A stretch of DNA of 64,000 bases from Holacanthus passer (taxonomy: Eukaryota > Chordata > Actinopteri > Pomacanthidae): NCBI GenBank assembly GCA_025331565.1, contig JAFREQ010000015.1, forward strand, positions 4,154,001 to 4,218,000. The letters are read 5' to 3'. Below are positions 40,101-51,427 of the stretch, one piece after another. Both the position numbers and the translations under genes were made by a program. Within the stretch, counting starts at the first letter, position 1; each line of letters begins with the position of its first letter. The notes under the pieces are model-generated. The model did not search any database, had not been told where the DNA came from, and was given only the letters and a program-made list of their open reading frames with translations.

Positions 40101-43100
40101 TAACCCAGACTGATTCTAGTGGTTTCAGCCAACTATATGCAGCATAATGTGTCTCAATTAAGCTATTTTGTGAGCATTTTATATCATCGCTGTAAAATAA
40201 ATTAACATCAAATTTGAGATCCTTCCAGCATGCATAAAGACTTTAACTCTGGAGTCATTTACATTCTCCTATGTCATATATGGGCTGAATGCTGCTCCAC
40301 TTTTCTCCCTGAGATAGACTTGTTAAATGCATTGAGATTAGATGAATTCAGATTCTGGCAGCAATGGCATATTTGACCTTTCAGACAGAATAAAATATTA
40401 CAGTTCCAGGCCTGGATGAAAATGTGGCATTTTCATTTCTTTCACAATGTGGTCTTACAGTATTTCTTTTTTTAGATGGCACGATCAGGCTACGATTCTT
40501 GGTTCAGTGCACTTTGCATGTTGTTCAGTTTCAGTTTTGTAACTGGTTAATATTGATTATTAAAAACATATACTATGTAATTTAGGCTGCATGTGCTATT
40601 GGTGAAAATCTGTTTTTGAAGGCTGGAGTCCACGCTGACACTTGCACTACAATTTCAACTGTAATTAATCAGAAAGATCAAATATTCCTCTGTTTAAATT
40701 ACCTTCAAATGTGGGACATATCATTAAGATATTTAGAAAAATATGCAGCTCTATAAAAAGAGCAATGTCTCAAGAATCATGATAATATAAACACAGTATC
40801 TGCATCCCTGAAGAGGAACAACACACAAGATGAAGCCTGCTGAGGTGATGTGTTTGCATGCAACATAATACGTGTTTTGTACAAACACCTGTTTTAGTTC
40901 ATTCGTCACACTGCAAAGTTAGTTTGATGAAATGCTTCCAATTCACATTTTTATACCCAAAACTGCAGCTTCCTTAAAAAAGAAATACCGCAGAAAGGGC
41001 TGGTCTGTAGATACAGGTACAGTAAATGGATGAGATCTAATTGTCCCCAGAGAACGCTTTTAGTCCTGAGTGGCTGGCAGACCACCAAAGACATTTAATG
41101 AGGGTGCGCTGTTCCCTCCACAGCGAGGTATTCATCACAGGACGAACAGGGAGGACAGACTTACAGTACCTGGGAATGTCATCAGGATATCACAGTTTTC
41201 GGTGGGCACCATCTTGAGCCAGGACTTCCGAGACATAATGTAGTGTCTGGCCTGCAGAAGGCGCTTTCCAAACAGTTTATCTGAAAGGAGAGAAGGGGGC
41301 AGCGGGGTGAGAAGGTGAGAGCGAGTCAAATTGGGGTTAATAAAGTTTAAAATGAATGAGAGAGAGGGCTCAACAGAGTGTGTGTGAGAGAAAAGGGGGA
41401 CAGGCAGATGGTGATATTTTCTCATCAGGGTGATCAAGGACACAGATGACAGGTTGGTCATTAGTCTCACTCTGCCACTCGTCACTGACGTTATATCTTC
41501 GCCATATTTTTTTTGTCCTTTCCTATTTTTTGCTCCGTCATGGGGATGTAAGGGAAAAGAAAACAAAAAGACAGAGATGCCCAAAACAGTCAGCCAGCGT
41601 GAAGGTTGACTGTGCCACGCTGGTCACATGACTTTGAGCAAATGCTATGAGCTCTAGACAAACAGATGATCTGCAAACTGGGTGGTGTGTAAATAGCCAC
41701 CAGCAAACTAGCTTTTCAAGTCTGTCTCTAAAAGCCTTTAATGTAGGCAAAGCAACAGGCCTCGCCAGCAGTGTTATCCCACTTGTGCTGTACCACAAAG
41801 CAGTGTGAGCTCTAAAGTCATCATTTTTCTGCTTCTTCTTTCACACGTTGCTTCTTGAATTTGCACTCTCTGTCTCAGCAGGCACGATAGCCCGACGGTG
41901 ACTGACCAATTATTGTTCACTGAATCGTACTGTGCCACTCTCTCAGGACGTGTCTGTAATCAGAGTTTCACATTCTGCAGCATAACTGCATTATCACATC
42001 ACTGACTTCCATCCCTCTTATTGATCAGTGCTGCTGTCATCTCTCTGTTAGAGTGTTGTGTTTAAGCCCGACATGCCAACTCAGAGACTGTAATGCACAC
42101 TGAATATACTGTACCTATAATATATGACAGGAAATAATGCAACAGGATCCTGTTTCTTGTGCAGTAGAGCAGCACTGTGTGTATTTGTGTGTGTGTGTGT
42201 GTGTGTGTGTGACATAATGCTGCAATCCAAGCGAAGTCGCTGAATGCCTTTTTCCCTTGCCTTGGATGTACTGTATGCTTCTGAATACTTCACAGTGACT
42301 GTCTCTCTGATCGTTACTGACATCATTGCTCATTAAGGCCACATGACATGTAGATGTATCTGACATGCAAATCTCTCTCTGGCAGGCAGCGTCAATTTAT
42401 CCGTTCAGAGCAACATCACCATGTTTGATGAGACGACTTAATGTCCACCTGCAGTAGAGGGAGTGTAGACAGTATAGACACTTCATTTATTCTTCCTTTT
42501 GTGTACACTATGGACTGGGTCGCCATCTCTGTAGCAATAAATTGATAATTGTTGTTTATTGTCTACCATTGTAATTGCATCATGGGATTTTTAAAATATA
42601 TATATAATGATTAATCAAGATACAGAATTTTGTTGTCTAATTTAATTAATGATACAACGCTCTTTTGGAGTCAGACATCTCACAGAATGACCCCTGAAAT
42701 GCAGACCAACATTGTGAACATTGGCTATGGAGCTTGACATATAATTTTCCATAGATAAACATAACAATAAATACTGATCTTGTATATAGACTTAGCTATA
42801 GATACTGAATTGTCATATCAATATCACCCATTTGGGCTTGGTCAAATTAAATCATACTGATAAATCAAATTACCCACATTACAAATCTCTTGACAACCTA
42901 TTTTAACTCACATCATATTTTTCAATAAATGTCAATAAACTGACAATTGCTCAGACAAAGAATGACATCTACCTGGAAGTTTTGCCATCCATCCAACACA
43001 AAGCCCACTCTATTGAACTATTTATATAAAATGATGACCCATTCTAAGGGAATCTAAAAGAGCTTAATTTTAAAGACTACAGCATATCAACCTTTGAATG

Positions 43101-43929
43101 TGTAAAGTTTATTTTTATTCACTGTAAGCCTATATCACCTGCCCTGATCCACATAAATGATTTTCTCCAACAGATTAACAAAGGTCAGCCTGAAGCAGGA
43201 TAAAAACCAAACCAACAACAATGTTCAGGATAAGATGGTTAAATGTGATCCATCATCCAGATAATCTCAAAGCCTCTAGTGAAGCAACACAATCTCTCTG
43301 ATGAACCTGATCAAGGCTATAAAACATTTTCACTGCTCCCCATCATGCATTTCCAGAAATAACCATTACACCACTCATTTGCTTACTCAACACTGTAAAA
43401 AAAAAAATTGACACTTGAGACAAAACAGCTGACATCTGAGCCTGCAACACAATCTTCCCTGCCTTGTGCAGCCCAGCAGCAGGACATGCACCTCTGCTGC
43501 ACAGGACTCCTGCATGCACCTGTGGACCACCACAGCCGGGACTCCTCAGGGCCTGTGTGAGCCTCAATGCGCACGAAGGATAGAGATCACAAACCCCATC
43601 ACAGACCGCTGACCCCTCCAGTCTCCTGTGAGTCAGTCGCCGAAGCCTATCGAGCATCACTCACTGCACCATATTGCACAGAATCTCTTTCACACACGAT
43701 CTCCGGTGCATGCACGCAGGATGCAGTCATCATGTTTCCCCTCACCGAGCACTCCGGACGGGGACAGGCAGGTCTGCTGCTGCTGCTTGTGGCTCCTGTC
43801 CTGCTGCTCGCTCGCCGCCGTCCTCTCCATCCTCTCCTCTGCGCCGCCGCCGCCGTCGTCGACGTCTGCGGTGCTACTGTTGGCAGCAGCGTCGGTGTCA
43901 GCTGCTCCGGTTCCCGCCGCCTGCTGCAT
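31151..43929 (-). CDS. ano8: Anoctamin-8 (TMEM16H)
   Basis: TMEM16-family membrane protein; mammalian ANO8 is reported to tether ER to plasma membrane at calcium-signalling sites. Exons: 43929-43746, 41280-41170, 39765-39642, 38623-38485, 38291-38195, 37964-37848, 37692-37538, 37319-37158, 36263-36111, 35755-35629, 35331-35276, 35166-35092, 34344-33847, 33514-33338, 33248-33057, 32929-32798, 32457-32347, 31813-31151. All junctions are in phase: 1090 residues (human about 1230). Diagnostic stretches are GVLDKLFGKRLLQA, CEEDNIYENIDSEL, IDDICDYFGVKISMYFAW, PQFRGVKR, ENYRLQSAYENN, INNIIEIRSDALKLCTG and GQCGQLQRLFPWLSPE. Hydrophobic segments start near the DDICDYFGVK helix. A charged cytosolic insert follows at about 550-700, and the C-terminal tail is basic/Gln-rich (LRRRREEEE) and Ser/Pro-rich. 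The start ATG is uncertain, since an in-frame ATG also exists at 44079. Confidence 0.95.
32946..32965. repeat. (GA)n microsatellite beside an ano8 acceptor
   Basis: About ten GA units. On the coding (minus) strand this is a CT run forming the polypyrimidine tract upstream of the acceptor at 32931-32930. Confidence 0.85.
36616..36622 (-). terminator. RNA polymerase III terminator of the tRNA-Lys gene
   Basis: Seven A on the plus strand, i.e. T7 on the coding strand, begin 6 bases after the tRNA discriminator base. Confidence 0.85.
36629..36701 (-). tRNA. tRNA-Lys (CTT)
   Basis: A 73-nt gene with a full cloverleaf. The acceptor stem GCCCGGC pairs with GTTGGGC (two G-T pairs) and the D-arm is GCTC/GAGC. 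The anticodon stem TGAGA/TCTCA encloses CTCTTAA (anticodon CTT), and the T-arm GTGGG/CCCAC has TTCGAGC. Internal A box (TAGCTCAGTCGG) and B box (GGTTCGAGCC) are intact, and a T7 terminator follows. It lies in an ano8 intron (between exons 37319-37158 and 36263-36111) in the same orientation as ano8. No sign of decay. Confidence 0.97.
37351..37422. repeat. Duplicated dyad element in an ano8 intron
   Basis: Two 31-base direct copies starting tacttatataacct (37351 and 37392) differ at only 2-3 bases. At their junction is a perfect 10-bp inverted repeat GTATGATCAT / ATGATCATAC with a 4-base loop (37371-37394). Confidence 0.7.
38757..39013. mobile_element. Non-autonomous DNA element with AAAGGAATAGTTTGACA termini
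   Basis: The left end AAAGGAATAGTTTGACAG recurs inverted at the right end (tgtcaaactattccttt), with further matches inward (tttgggagatgcac / gtgatgtgc). The interior has gctgagctaagctaattgg, the reverse form of the 'gttagcttagc' teleost repeat. It lies in an ano8 intron upstream of exon 38623-38485. No coding capacity. Confidence 0.75.
42187..42211. repeat. (GT)n microsatellite
   Basis: About twelve GT units in ano8 intron 1. Confidence 0.95.
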
Positions 43930-44110
43930 GCCGCTGCGCTGATGCTCCGGGAGGCGGTGAGGCTGCACGGAGGGAGATCGGGCTTTTATTGCATGGCCGT
44001 TGCATGTAAACAGAAAACCCCCTGGTGTGTGTGATGGGTGAGGAGGAGGAGGAGGAGGTGGGAGGAGGAACATGATCATGGCATCTACACGTTACACGCA
44101 CGAGTCGTGA
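43930..44110 (-). promoter_or_regulatory. ano8: ano8 5'UTR / GC-rich promoter region
   Basis: GC-rich sequence upstream of the chosen ATG, with a GAGGAGGAGG run (44041-44070). The frame stays open upstream to an ATG at 44079, encoding a Pro-rich, low-complexity stretch. I treat this as 5'UTR because anoctamin-8 proteins start shortly before the VLDKLFGKRL segment. No TATA box seen. Confidence 0.4.
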
Positions 44111-44147
44111 CTGGGTGGTGACGACAGAGTGGAGGGAGACACCGAGC

Positions 44148-44190
44148 ATCTATCTATCCATCTGTCTATCTATCCATCTATCTATCTATC
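44148..44190. repeat. (TATC)n-type microsatellite upstream of ano8
   Basis: Imperfect TATC units with interspersed CATC and TGTC variants. Confidence 0.9.
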
Positions 44191-44489
44191 AGTGCTGCAG
44201 ATGCATGTACTGATAGGTGCTATAATCACCTATGATTATATTGATCAGGATAAACCTGATCACATATTGGGAAGCACAGATCATTTCTATTAATATACAG
44301 CCTGGTTTGACAAAAAAAAATCCTGTATGGATAAATTAACATGTGCAAATACATATATTAAATGTGCAAATATATATATTTAAGCCACTCAAATTTATAC
44401 TTAATGCTATGTTGCCTTTTGTGTCTCAGATTCCTTAAAAAAATACTGGCACCCTACCGATTCCTCTCTTAGGGTTTGTAAATATAAAG

Positions 44490-44790
44490 TCAGGAGGTGG
44501 TTAGCTTAGCTTAGCATAAAGACTGGAAGCAGGGGAGAACAGCTAGCCTGGCTCTGTCCGAGGATCCAACTATCAACTTTGGGGAAGTGCACAGATATCT
44601 CCCGTTCAGTAGGGGAATGTGAAAGCACCTCAAACTTTGTACAGGCACCAGTCATTAAAGTCAAGGGCAGACATTTTAAAGGGGCATAAACATACAAAAA
44701 GATTTCTGACTGGAGGGGATCTTTAACATACAGACATGACAATGGTATCAATCTCCTCATAAAAGTGTTGACAAGAACGAGAATTTCCAA
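44490..44790. repeat. Fragment of the 'gttagcttagcataaagactgg' teleost repeat
   Basis: gttagcttagcttagc, cataaagactggaagcagg, and aacagctagcctggctctg in that order match a common fish repeat recalled from memory. It is probably the same family as the element at 38757-39013. Its ends are not preserved. Confidence 0.6.
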
Positions 44791-45387
44791 AAATGTCAAA
44801 CCATTCATTAAAGTTAAATCACCAGTGGTGCAAATTCTCTAACAAATGGGCAACTAATTAAATTACCAAAACTAATTGACATGCAGTGAACATGTGGTTT
44901 TTGGGGTCTGGTGGTCTGGAGCAGTGTCCTGGTTGGTGATCCAGCCTTACATGTAACACCCATGAACTGACAGAACCCACAGAATAATATGTGGGTCGCC
45001 CATATTTGTCATAACTTACAATGCCATTGCTTCAATGCTCAAAACTCAAAACGAAGATGTTCGTAAATATTCTGTATAATAGGCAATGTGCTAACTGATG
45101 TCTAAATACTCCCAACAAGCCGTATAAACACGTTTTATCAGCCAGGCTTTTTCCACATCTGTGTCTTAAAAACACTTTGAAAGCTAAACAGCTTGGAGAG
45201 TTTAATGAGAGTGTAATTGTAACACCATATGGTGCCATATTTAAATGTTCTCATTTTCCACAAACAACTATGGATAAAAACTCCTGTGTGGAAATGTTCT
45301 GCCCAACAAGGCCAGAGAGACACTCATTTGATTTCTTGGGATCAATTATTCATTCACACCTTCTGTTGGGCCATCACCCCGAGGCTC

Positions 45388-45418
<31 letters not shown>

Positions 45419-45937
45419 ACAGGTCCTCACTGTCATGTCAACACATGAACAAATTCTGACTCAGCTCCGTCTGCTGGTGGCTGGCGTCTGTGTGTCCTTG
45501 CTTCAGGCTCAGTGAGCTGTGAAGGCAGACAGAAGAGTAGGCCGCTGTGACTGTGGATAGGATTCAAATGTGAGCTGAGGTTTGAGAGAAGAATCACATC
45601 CTTCAACATAATGGTAACTGCTGATGGCCTTTCTTTCCTTGACAATTTGCAAGTAAATGTGCCTTTTGCCATTTCCTGTGAATTCTGATATTTTTTCAAC
45701 AGCAGATCATCTGATTATCCAATACATTTAGCTTTTCTGTGAAATATTTAAGGTGATGGTTTGTAAATTAGCCTCTAGACCTGTAAAAAGAAGTGGAACA
45801 AGAAGGAAACTTAATTACACATTTGTGACACATTAATTTTCCTCCAATTCATGGCAGTACACTGCTGTGGCCACTAGATGGAGGTAGTAGATAGTTTAAG
45901 GCTTAAAGCCACCAGAGAAGCATCAGGCTGCTACAAT

Positions 45938-46085
45938 TCTACAATTTCATTTAGCAGACGCTTTTATCCAAAGTCACGTACATTCACATGCCAATGGAAA
46001 GGCAATTTGGGGTTCAGTACCTTGCCCAAGGACACTTCGACACATAGACTGCAACTGCTCTACCTCCTGAGCTACAGCTGCCCCA
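45938..46085. repeat. SINE-like dispersed teleost repeat
   Basis: The motifs catttagcagacgctttta, tccaaagtcac, ttcagtaccttgcccaagg and cacttcgacacata, then tacctcctgagctacagctg, follow the order of a very common fish repeat as I recall it. Class uncertain. Confidence 0.65.
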
Positions 46086-46139
46086 ACATTATTTAACTTT
46101 TTTTTAATAACCCTTATGGTTAAAAATTTGCTCCTCTCC

Positions 46140-46330
46140 AGTCCTAAATGTCAAGTTTCAAGTCAAGTCAATTCTGTTATCACAAAATCGCAAATTTGTC
46201 TCAGATGGCTTTACAATATTTACAAAATATGACGCCCTTGATTCAAATGAGGGGAAATTCCAATAAAAAGAACCCTCACCGGACAAAAGGGAGTTCTCAG
46301 GAACTGATAAGGAACAAAAAAGTTTGAGGT
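46140..46330. repeat. Dispersed repeat fragment ('aaatttgtctcagatggctttacaa')
   Basis: Contains caagtcaagtcaattctg, gtctcagatggctttacaa, tatgacgcccttgattc and caaaagggagttctcagga. This is the motif series of a frequent teleost repeat as I recall it. No coding content. Confidence 0.5.
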
Positions 46331-47573
46331 TAAAGGTTCTAGCTTCTCATAAATCATTGAGACACATGCAAAAATAGTCTGATGGGTATTTCACATATTC
46401 CAGTTTCGATGTTAAGGACAGGTCATGTGGCAATAGAATGATATATTAATAAAAAGGATCAGAGCTCACCAGAATGCAAAGACAAAAAAGAAAGATAAAG
46501 CCATATAATATTAGTGTTGGGTTTTCCAAACTGATACATGGACAAATTAAAATCATGCCACTATTTGCATTGTGTCAAATCACCTGGACTCTTCTGTCTG
46601 TAAATCTGTAGGGCCTTTGCGCAGCCCTGCCTCTGTCAAAACGTGTTTTAATTTGGAACTGAAACTACCATAGGCACATGGCCATCAAAATAGACCTGTA
46701 TGAATTTAAGAAATGATCAACTCAAAATAAAGATAGAACTGATAACCTCCAAACAATATCTTACCAGGAATACTACCGGGAAACAATAACTTTTGTTCTC
46801 ATGCAAAATTATGTTATGATTATGAGCAAATATTTATTTTTACTGAGTATGACAGGTTCTGAGAGTGGACATCCTGCCAAACCAGATTTGTCCCATCACC
46901 TAAACTTGACCTAATGAGTTTAGCAGCTGTGTGTTGACATATACTTAAGATAAGACTGACCTTTATTTATCTCGAGGGAAATAGTTTTGCAGCTTTGCGC
47001 AATTACTCATGTCTCTCAGTGGGTGGTGAAACCAAATAACTGCAGTGGCTTTAGCTCTGTAGCTCTCTCTTAGCAGACTGAATGATCCCTTCCTGTGGTG
47101 CAGCAGCAGTAAGGCTTTCAGTTTGTGATGGATAATCAATGACATAGATTAATAAGACACTGTTGCAGCTGGTCTGGGCTTACAGCAGCTCAGCTCGTGA
47201 CAACGGCAATTGACACTTGGGTAAAAAGTCATTTGTTCCTCATTAAAGCCTCTTGTTTCCAGTGTGTTGTGTTGTTTGTAGATGATGCCATTTTTTTAGT
47301 TCAGAATGAAGATAAATTAAAAGCTTTAGGGTAAAGCATTGTAAATGAAACTTAAAGGATGGTTTGATAAAAACTATGGTATCTTTAAAATTTGAACAAA
47401 ACTTGTGTTTACAAAATTTATGGTTTTTGCTAATTAAAAAAAGGATGAAAAAACAGTAACTATCAATTAATGGCAATTATATTGAAAGAGTGTTTGAATT
47501 TAGATTTTTGGGTGGGACAATGGACGACACTGGCATGGAAATATCATACACATATGTAAAATTATTTTTTGCA

Positions 47574-47610
47574 TCATTGCAACTTTTTTGGAATCGGGTC
47601 TTGCAGCTTA
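47574..47610. repeat. Solo end of a DNA-transposon family
   Basis: gcaacttttttggaatcggg matches the terminal 'caacttttttggaattggggttg' motif of the repeat family also present at 58563-59005. Confidence 0.4.
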
Positions 47611-50503
47611 CTGCTGATGATAGCAAATGTAAGTAACTGCAGTTTTTGGCACTTTAACATTGGCTTCATTTTTTATCCCTGAAGGTGGCGCTGGGCTCAG
47701 TAATTGAATGATTCTTACACCCTAGGCGTTATAGGTAACAGGCTTGTACCTTCTACTTTTATCAATGAACTAGAAATTCTCTAAAACAGTTGTTATATTA
47801 ATTTTGGACCAATTATTTAACCAGGAGAGTTTTGTGCCAATCCAAGCTGTAGAAGAGCTCCAGCTGTGAGATATTGTGGTACTGCAGTAATCCTGAGAAA
47901 AGTTACATCAGCAGTATTTTGTTATGTTGACAACACGTGCACAACTTTAGGACTGCAGAATTGTCCATAAAACTGGAGCTTCAATAGGTTTAGCTGCTCA
48001 AACATAGGTTACATGAAGTCAAAACCATTCTCTTTAAGCAATTAAACAGGCCCATGTTTTCCTTTCAGAGCTCCTGGAAAGAGAGGTCAAGGTGAAAGTC
48101 ACGGTTGCGCTGAAGGACATCAAGGCTACTTTTCCCCTCCCAGCTGTTTCCAGTGCTTTTGTCACTCCTCCCCAACACTATAGTATCTGCACAAGAGAAA
48201 GGGTTTTGCCCCCTGATGTCTTTACCATCCTGGGGAGCCATGGGACTGAGGGAGGCCAGGCAGATAGGAAATGCAATTAGAAGTCACAGTAAAGGGGGGA
48301 CATTAGCGGCTACAGACAAAAGAGGTCATAGTCCTGAACCCCAGGTGAGGAAGGAGGTCGTAATCGTAAGCACCCGTTCCCTTTCCTGCAGCAGGGGGGG
48401 GAGGGGGGCAGCCGGGCAGACTGCAACACAATGGCCCCAACTCTACGTCAGTGGTCTCAGCCACTCAGCCTCAAACTGACCATGTACTGGATGATCTTGA
48501 TCCCAGCGGCACACGTGGCCTAAATAATGACCCACTTAAAAAGATATGTGAACAGACTAATTCAGTTCTCACCTTATTCAAAGCCTCTTAGATAATGTCC
48601 AGTGTTGGTTGAAACATTTTTATCAGACTAAAGGAAGAACATAACAAAGGTTTGTTTTTTTTTACTACTAATTTTTTTAACCCAACAAAGTTAAGTTTTC
48701 CTTATATGACAAAATTCCATCCCAGTGTTTTTGGCAGTGTTGCAAAGTTATTGTCAGTGACAGTGCTAAATGGTTGTGTCAACAATTTTACAAGCCAACT
48801 GTATTGAGATACATGCCAGACCTCCTCTTTGGACTTTTGTGTTGCACAATCACAAGCTGATCTCATACACACGGTCCTCTGTAATAGTCACACAAATAAT
48901 TTGACTCTTGGGTTCGACTGCCAGCTTCCAAATAAGTGCCTTCCTCCCTCACACTCTTCACTGTTTAATCTGTTTATATTGTGCAAAGCTTTATCAGAAT
49001 CTTATTAGACATGACTTTCATCGCTTATTTTGCCCTTATTTTTTAGGTTAATATTTTTGTTGTACACATAGTATATTTTTCAGTGTTTTTTTTTTTTTTG
49101 CTGAACATATTCTGTGATTGATTTTAACTTGTACCAAAATACTGTAACTGAGGTACAGTTACAACTACATGTACACAATTATAATATTATTGTCACTTTT
49201 CTGTTAAAAGAATAATACACTAAACTATAGGATGTTGTTGAATTCTCAGACCAGCTGGTAAATGTAAGGTGGGAAAGTGAATGAACAAATCTCCCCTTTC
49301 CTTCAACAGTTATTTTTGCTGTTCAAGAGTTTATAGAGTCAAGAAATTGTGAGCACAATTGGTCAATTGTGTTATTTGTGTACAGGGAATAAAGAAATGA
49401 CATGAGTCGACAGGAAAAATGCACTGAGATGGCAGGAAACATGTTTGCACAGACCAGTATCATCATGATGATTTTCCAGTGAAGCAGTTTTAACACGTCC
49501 TGTGTCTCAGTCCGTCTAATAAAGTGACTCCCACAAGCATCCAAACAGTTGACCTTTAATATCCTCACAGCTACTCCTGCAGCGAGCCACACATCCCAAA
49601 TGTAGAAAAACACTTGATGTTAAACAAAGGATATCCTTTGGAGGGGGAAGAGGTCTCCCTTAGCTCAAGTCTAAGTACTGTATTTATTAATTGGCGCCAA
49701 CACACTTTTGGTTCTTGAATTAACAGTATGTTCCCATCCTTTCACAGTGCAACGAACAGGATGTTTGTCTGCTCTCATGACGGTTCATTTTCCTGCTCCC
49801 TTTTACTCCATGGTAATGTTGTACAAATCAAAGTAAATTTTCATGGAACTAATTCTATGATCGGTGTCAATATTATAATTTAAAATTTTATTACAGAGAT
49901 GTCAGGAAAGTGTCAATCATATCTCACAAATGTTCAAACATGGGTTAAGTATTCTAAAGCACAAACTAAGTTTATATTCTTATATATTAATTTGATGTCT
50001 CTTTGTTTTGTAAACCAAGAACTTATCAAAGGTTAAAGATGCTGCTTTGCTGTGTTATTTCGGGAAAGGTCAGAATCCTCATTGGATACCAAGACAAGCC
50101 CCATTTTTTCACCCTTCATGCGTTATTTGTAAGTGATATGTTAGGATTTATTTAGGTTATGGATATCCGTATTCTCCTCGGTTAAGTGATGGCACATTGT
50201 TTTTAACGACAGCATGTGTACAAGAACGTTTCCAAAGGTTCCTCCCATCTGCCTCCGCTGGCTTGCTGACAAGTTGGCAGGTAAACATAAACATGCTGGA
50301 GGGATTAAATCGCGTTGCCAGTAAATTTTGCCTGAAGCATCACAGGAGGGGTGGGGAATCATTTGTAGACCATTAGCCACACAATAGGTGACGCACAAAG
50401 GGACAAACAGTTATTTCCGGGTCTACGTGGGGTAATATCTTAAATAGCTTTGTTTATAAAGAAGAGACAGGCACAGTTGATGTGATTACGTTCAAACCAA
50501 GCT

Positions 50504-50519
50504 TTTATTTTTCTTTATT
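50504..50519 (-). terminator. plvap: Candidate plvap poly(A) signals (two AATAAA)
   Basis: Minus-strand AATAAA at 50514-50519 and 50504-50509, about 910 bases after the plvap stop. They imply a 3'UTR of roughly 0.9 kb; usage is inferred. Confidence 0.45.
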
Positions 50520-50853
50520 TACACTGTAAAAGTACAACATGTGCTTATTCATACTAAGTTGGACACGGATACAAATCCTTAACACACAAACTTCACATTT
50601 TACATTCAAAAGTGCCAAAGTTATTCAAATTACTTGTCTAAATGCATATTGAAGTATAAACCATCACAAACAGTGTACAATATATGGTACATTGATATTG
50701 ATATACAATATGTGAACTCCATATGAGAAGTTTGCATTTAGCTGTGCGTGTAGATGGACGCAATTGATGACAAATCTTTCTTTGTCTTTGATTTTTCTCA
50801 TCAAGATGAACTAACCCAACATTCTGGAGAGATCTTGTTTCTCCCTGCAAAAC

Positions 50854-50855
50854 GA

Positions 50856-50886
<31 letters not shown>
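50854..50886. repeat. (GAAA)n microsatellite in the putative plvap 3'UTR
   Basis: Eight uninterrupted GAAA units. Confidence 0.95.
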
Positions 50887-51427
50887 TTTTTGTTAAGTTG
50901 ATGATATTCTATATGTATCTTACTGTCAATGACTCCCACGAATAAAACCAAAACCAACAATGAATTGATCAGACTAATAAGTGTTGTGCGTCAAAGTCTG
51001 ATTTACTGTATTATTTTGTGTCATAAAGCTGGAACATATTCAAAGCCAGTCAGCCTACATACCATGCTGCCGTGAATACTCACTAGAGCACCAAATGTGT
51101 ATTACTCCACAGCTGAAAATAGTCCCCTACAAGTGAACTGTTTACTTTCATTAGAGTAATACTTGCTTAAAACTACAGTGGCCAGCTGTTTTGGAAAATC
51201 ATCCATTCTTTATTTAAGAAATTAAACTATAAAGTTGTGACCCGTTTTTAAATACATCCTTAGTAGGATGAGAGAGGGACTAATGTTTTGTTGGTTTTGT
51301 TTTTTTCTGGATTAGTTGAACATAACAGAGATGTAGAATATTGTCTCTGTGCACACACTGTTCAGACTGCAAACCCCTCCCAGCAGTAACACTTTCACAT
51401 CAACTCTCAACCTACAGCACTTAATAC

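Larger units (their letters stand above)
44191..50503. other. Intergenic, ano8 to plvap; no gene seen
   Basis: About 6.3 kb without a recognisable coding exon on either strand. It holds dispersed repeat fragments and TGTC units (45388-45418). A G-run (caggggggggaggggggcag, about 48392-48411) is also present. In human GTPBP3 lies in this interval; I found no GTPBP3-like sequence. Confidence 0.55.

Noticed and set aside
43567..44034. Plus-strand open frames rich in Arg/Leu over ano8 exon 1
   Set aside because: GC-rich antisense shadows of the ano8 first exon, whose splice phase and VLDKLFGKRL continuity are firm.
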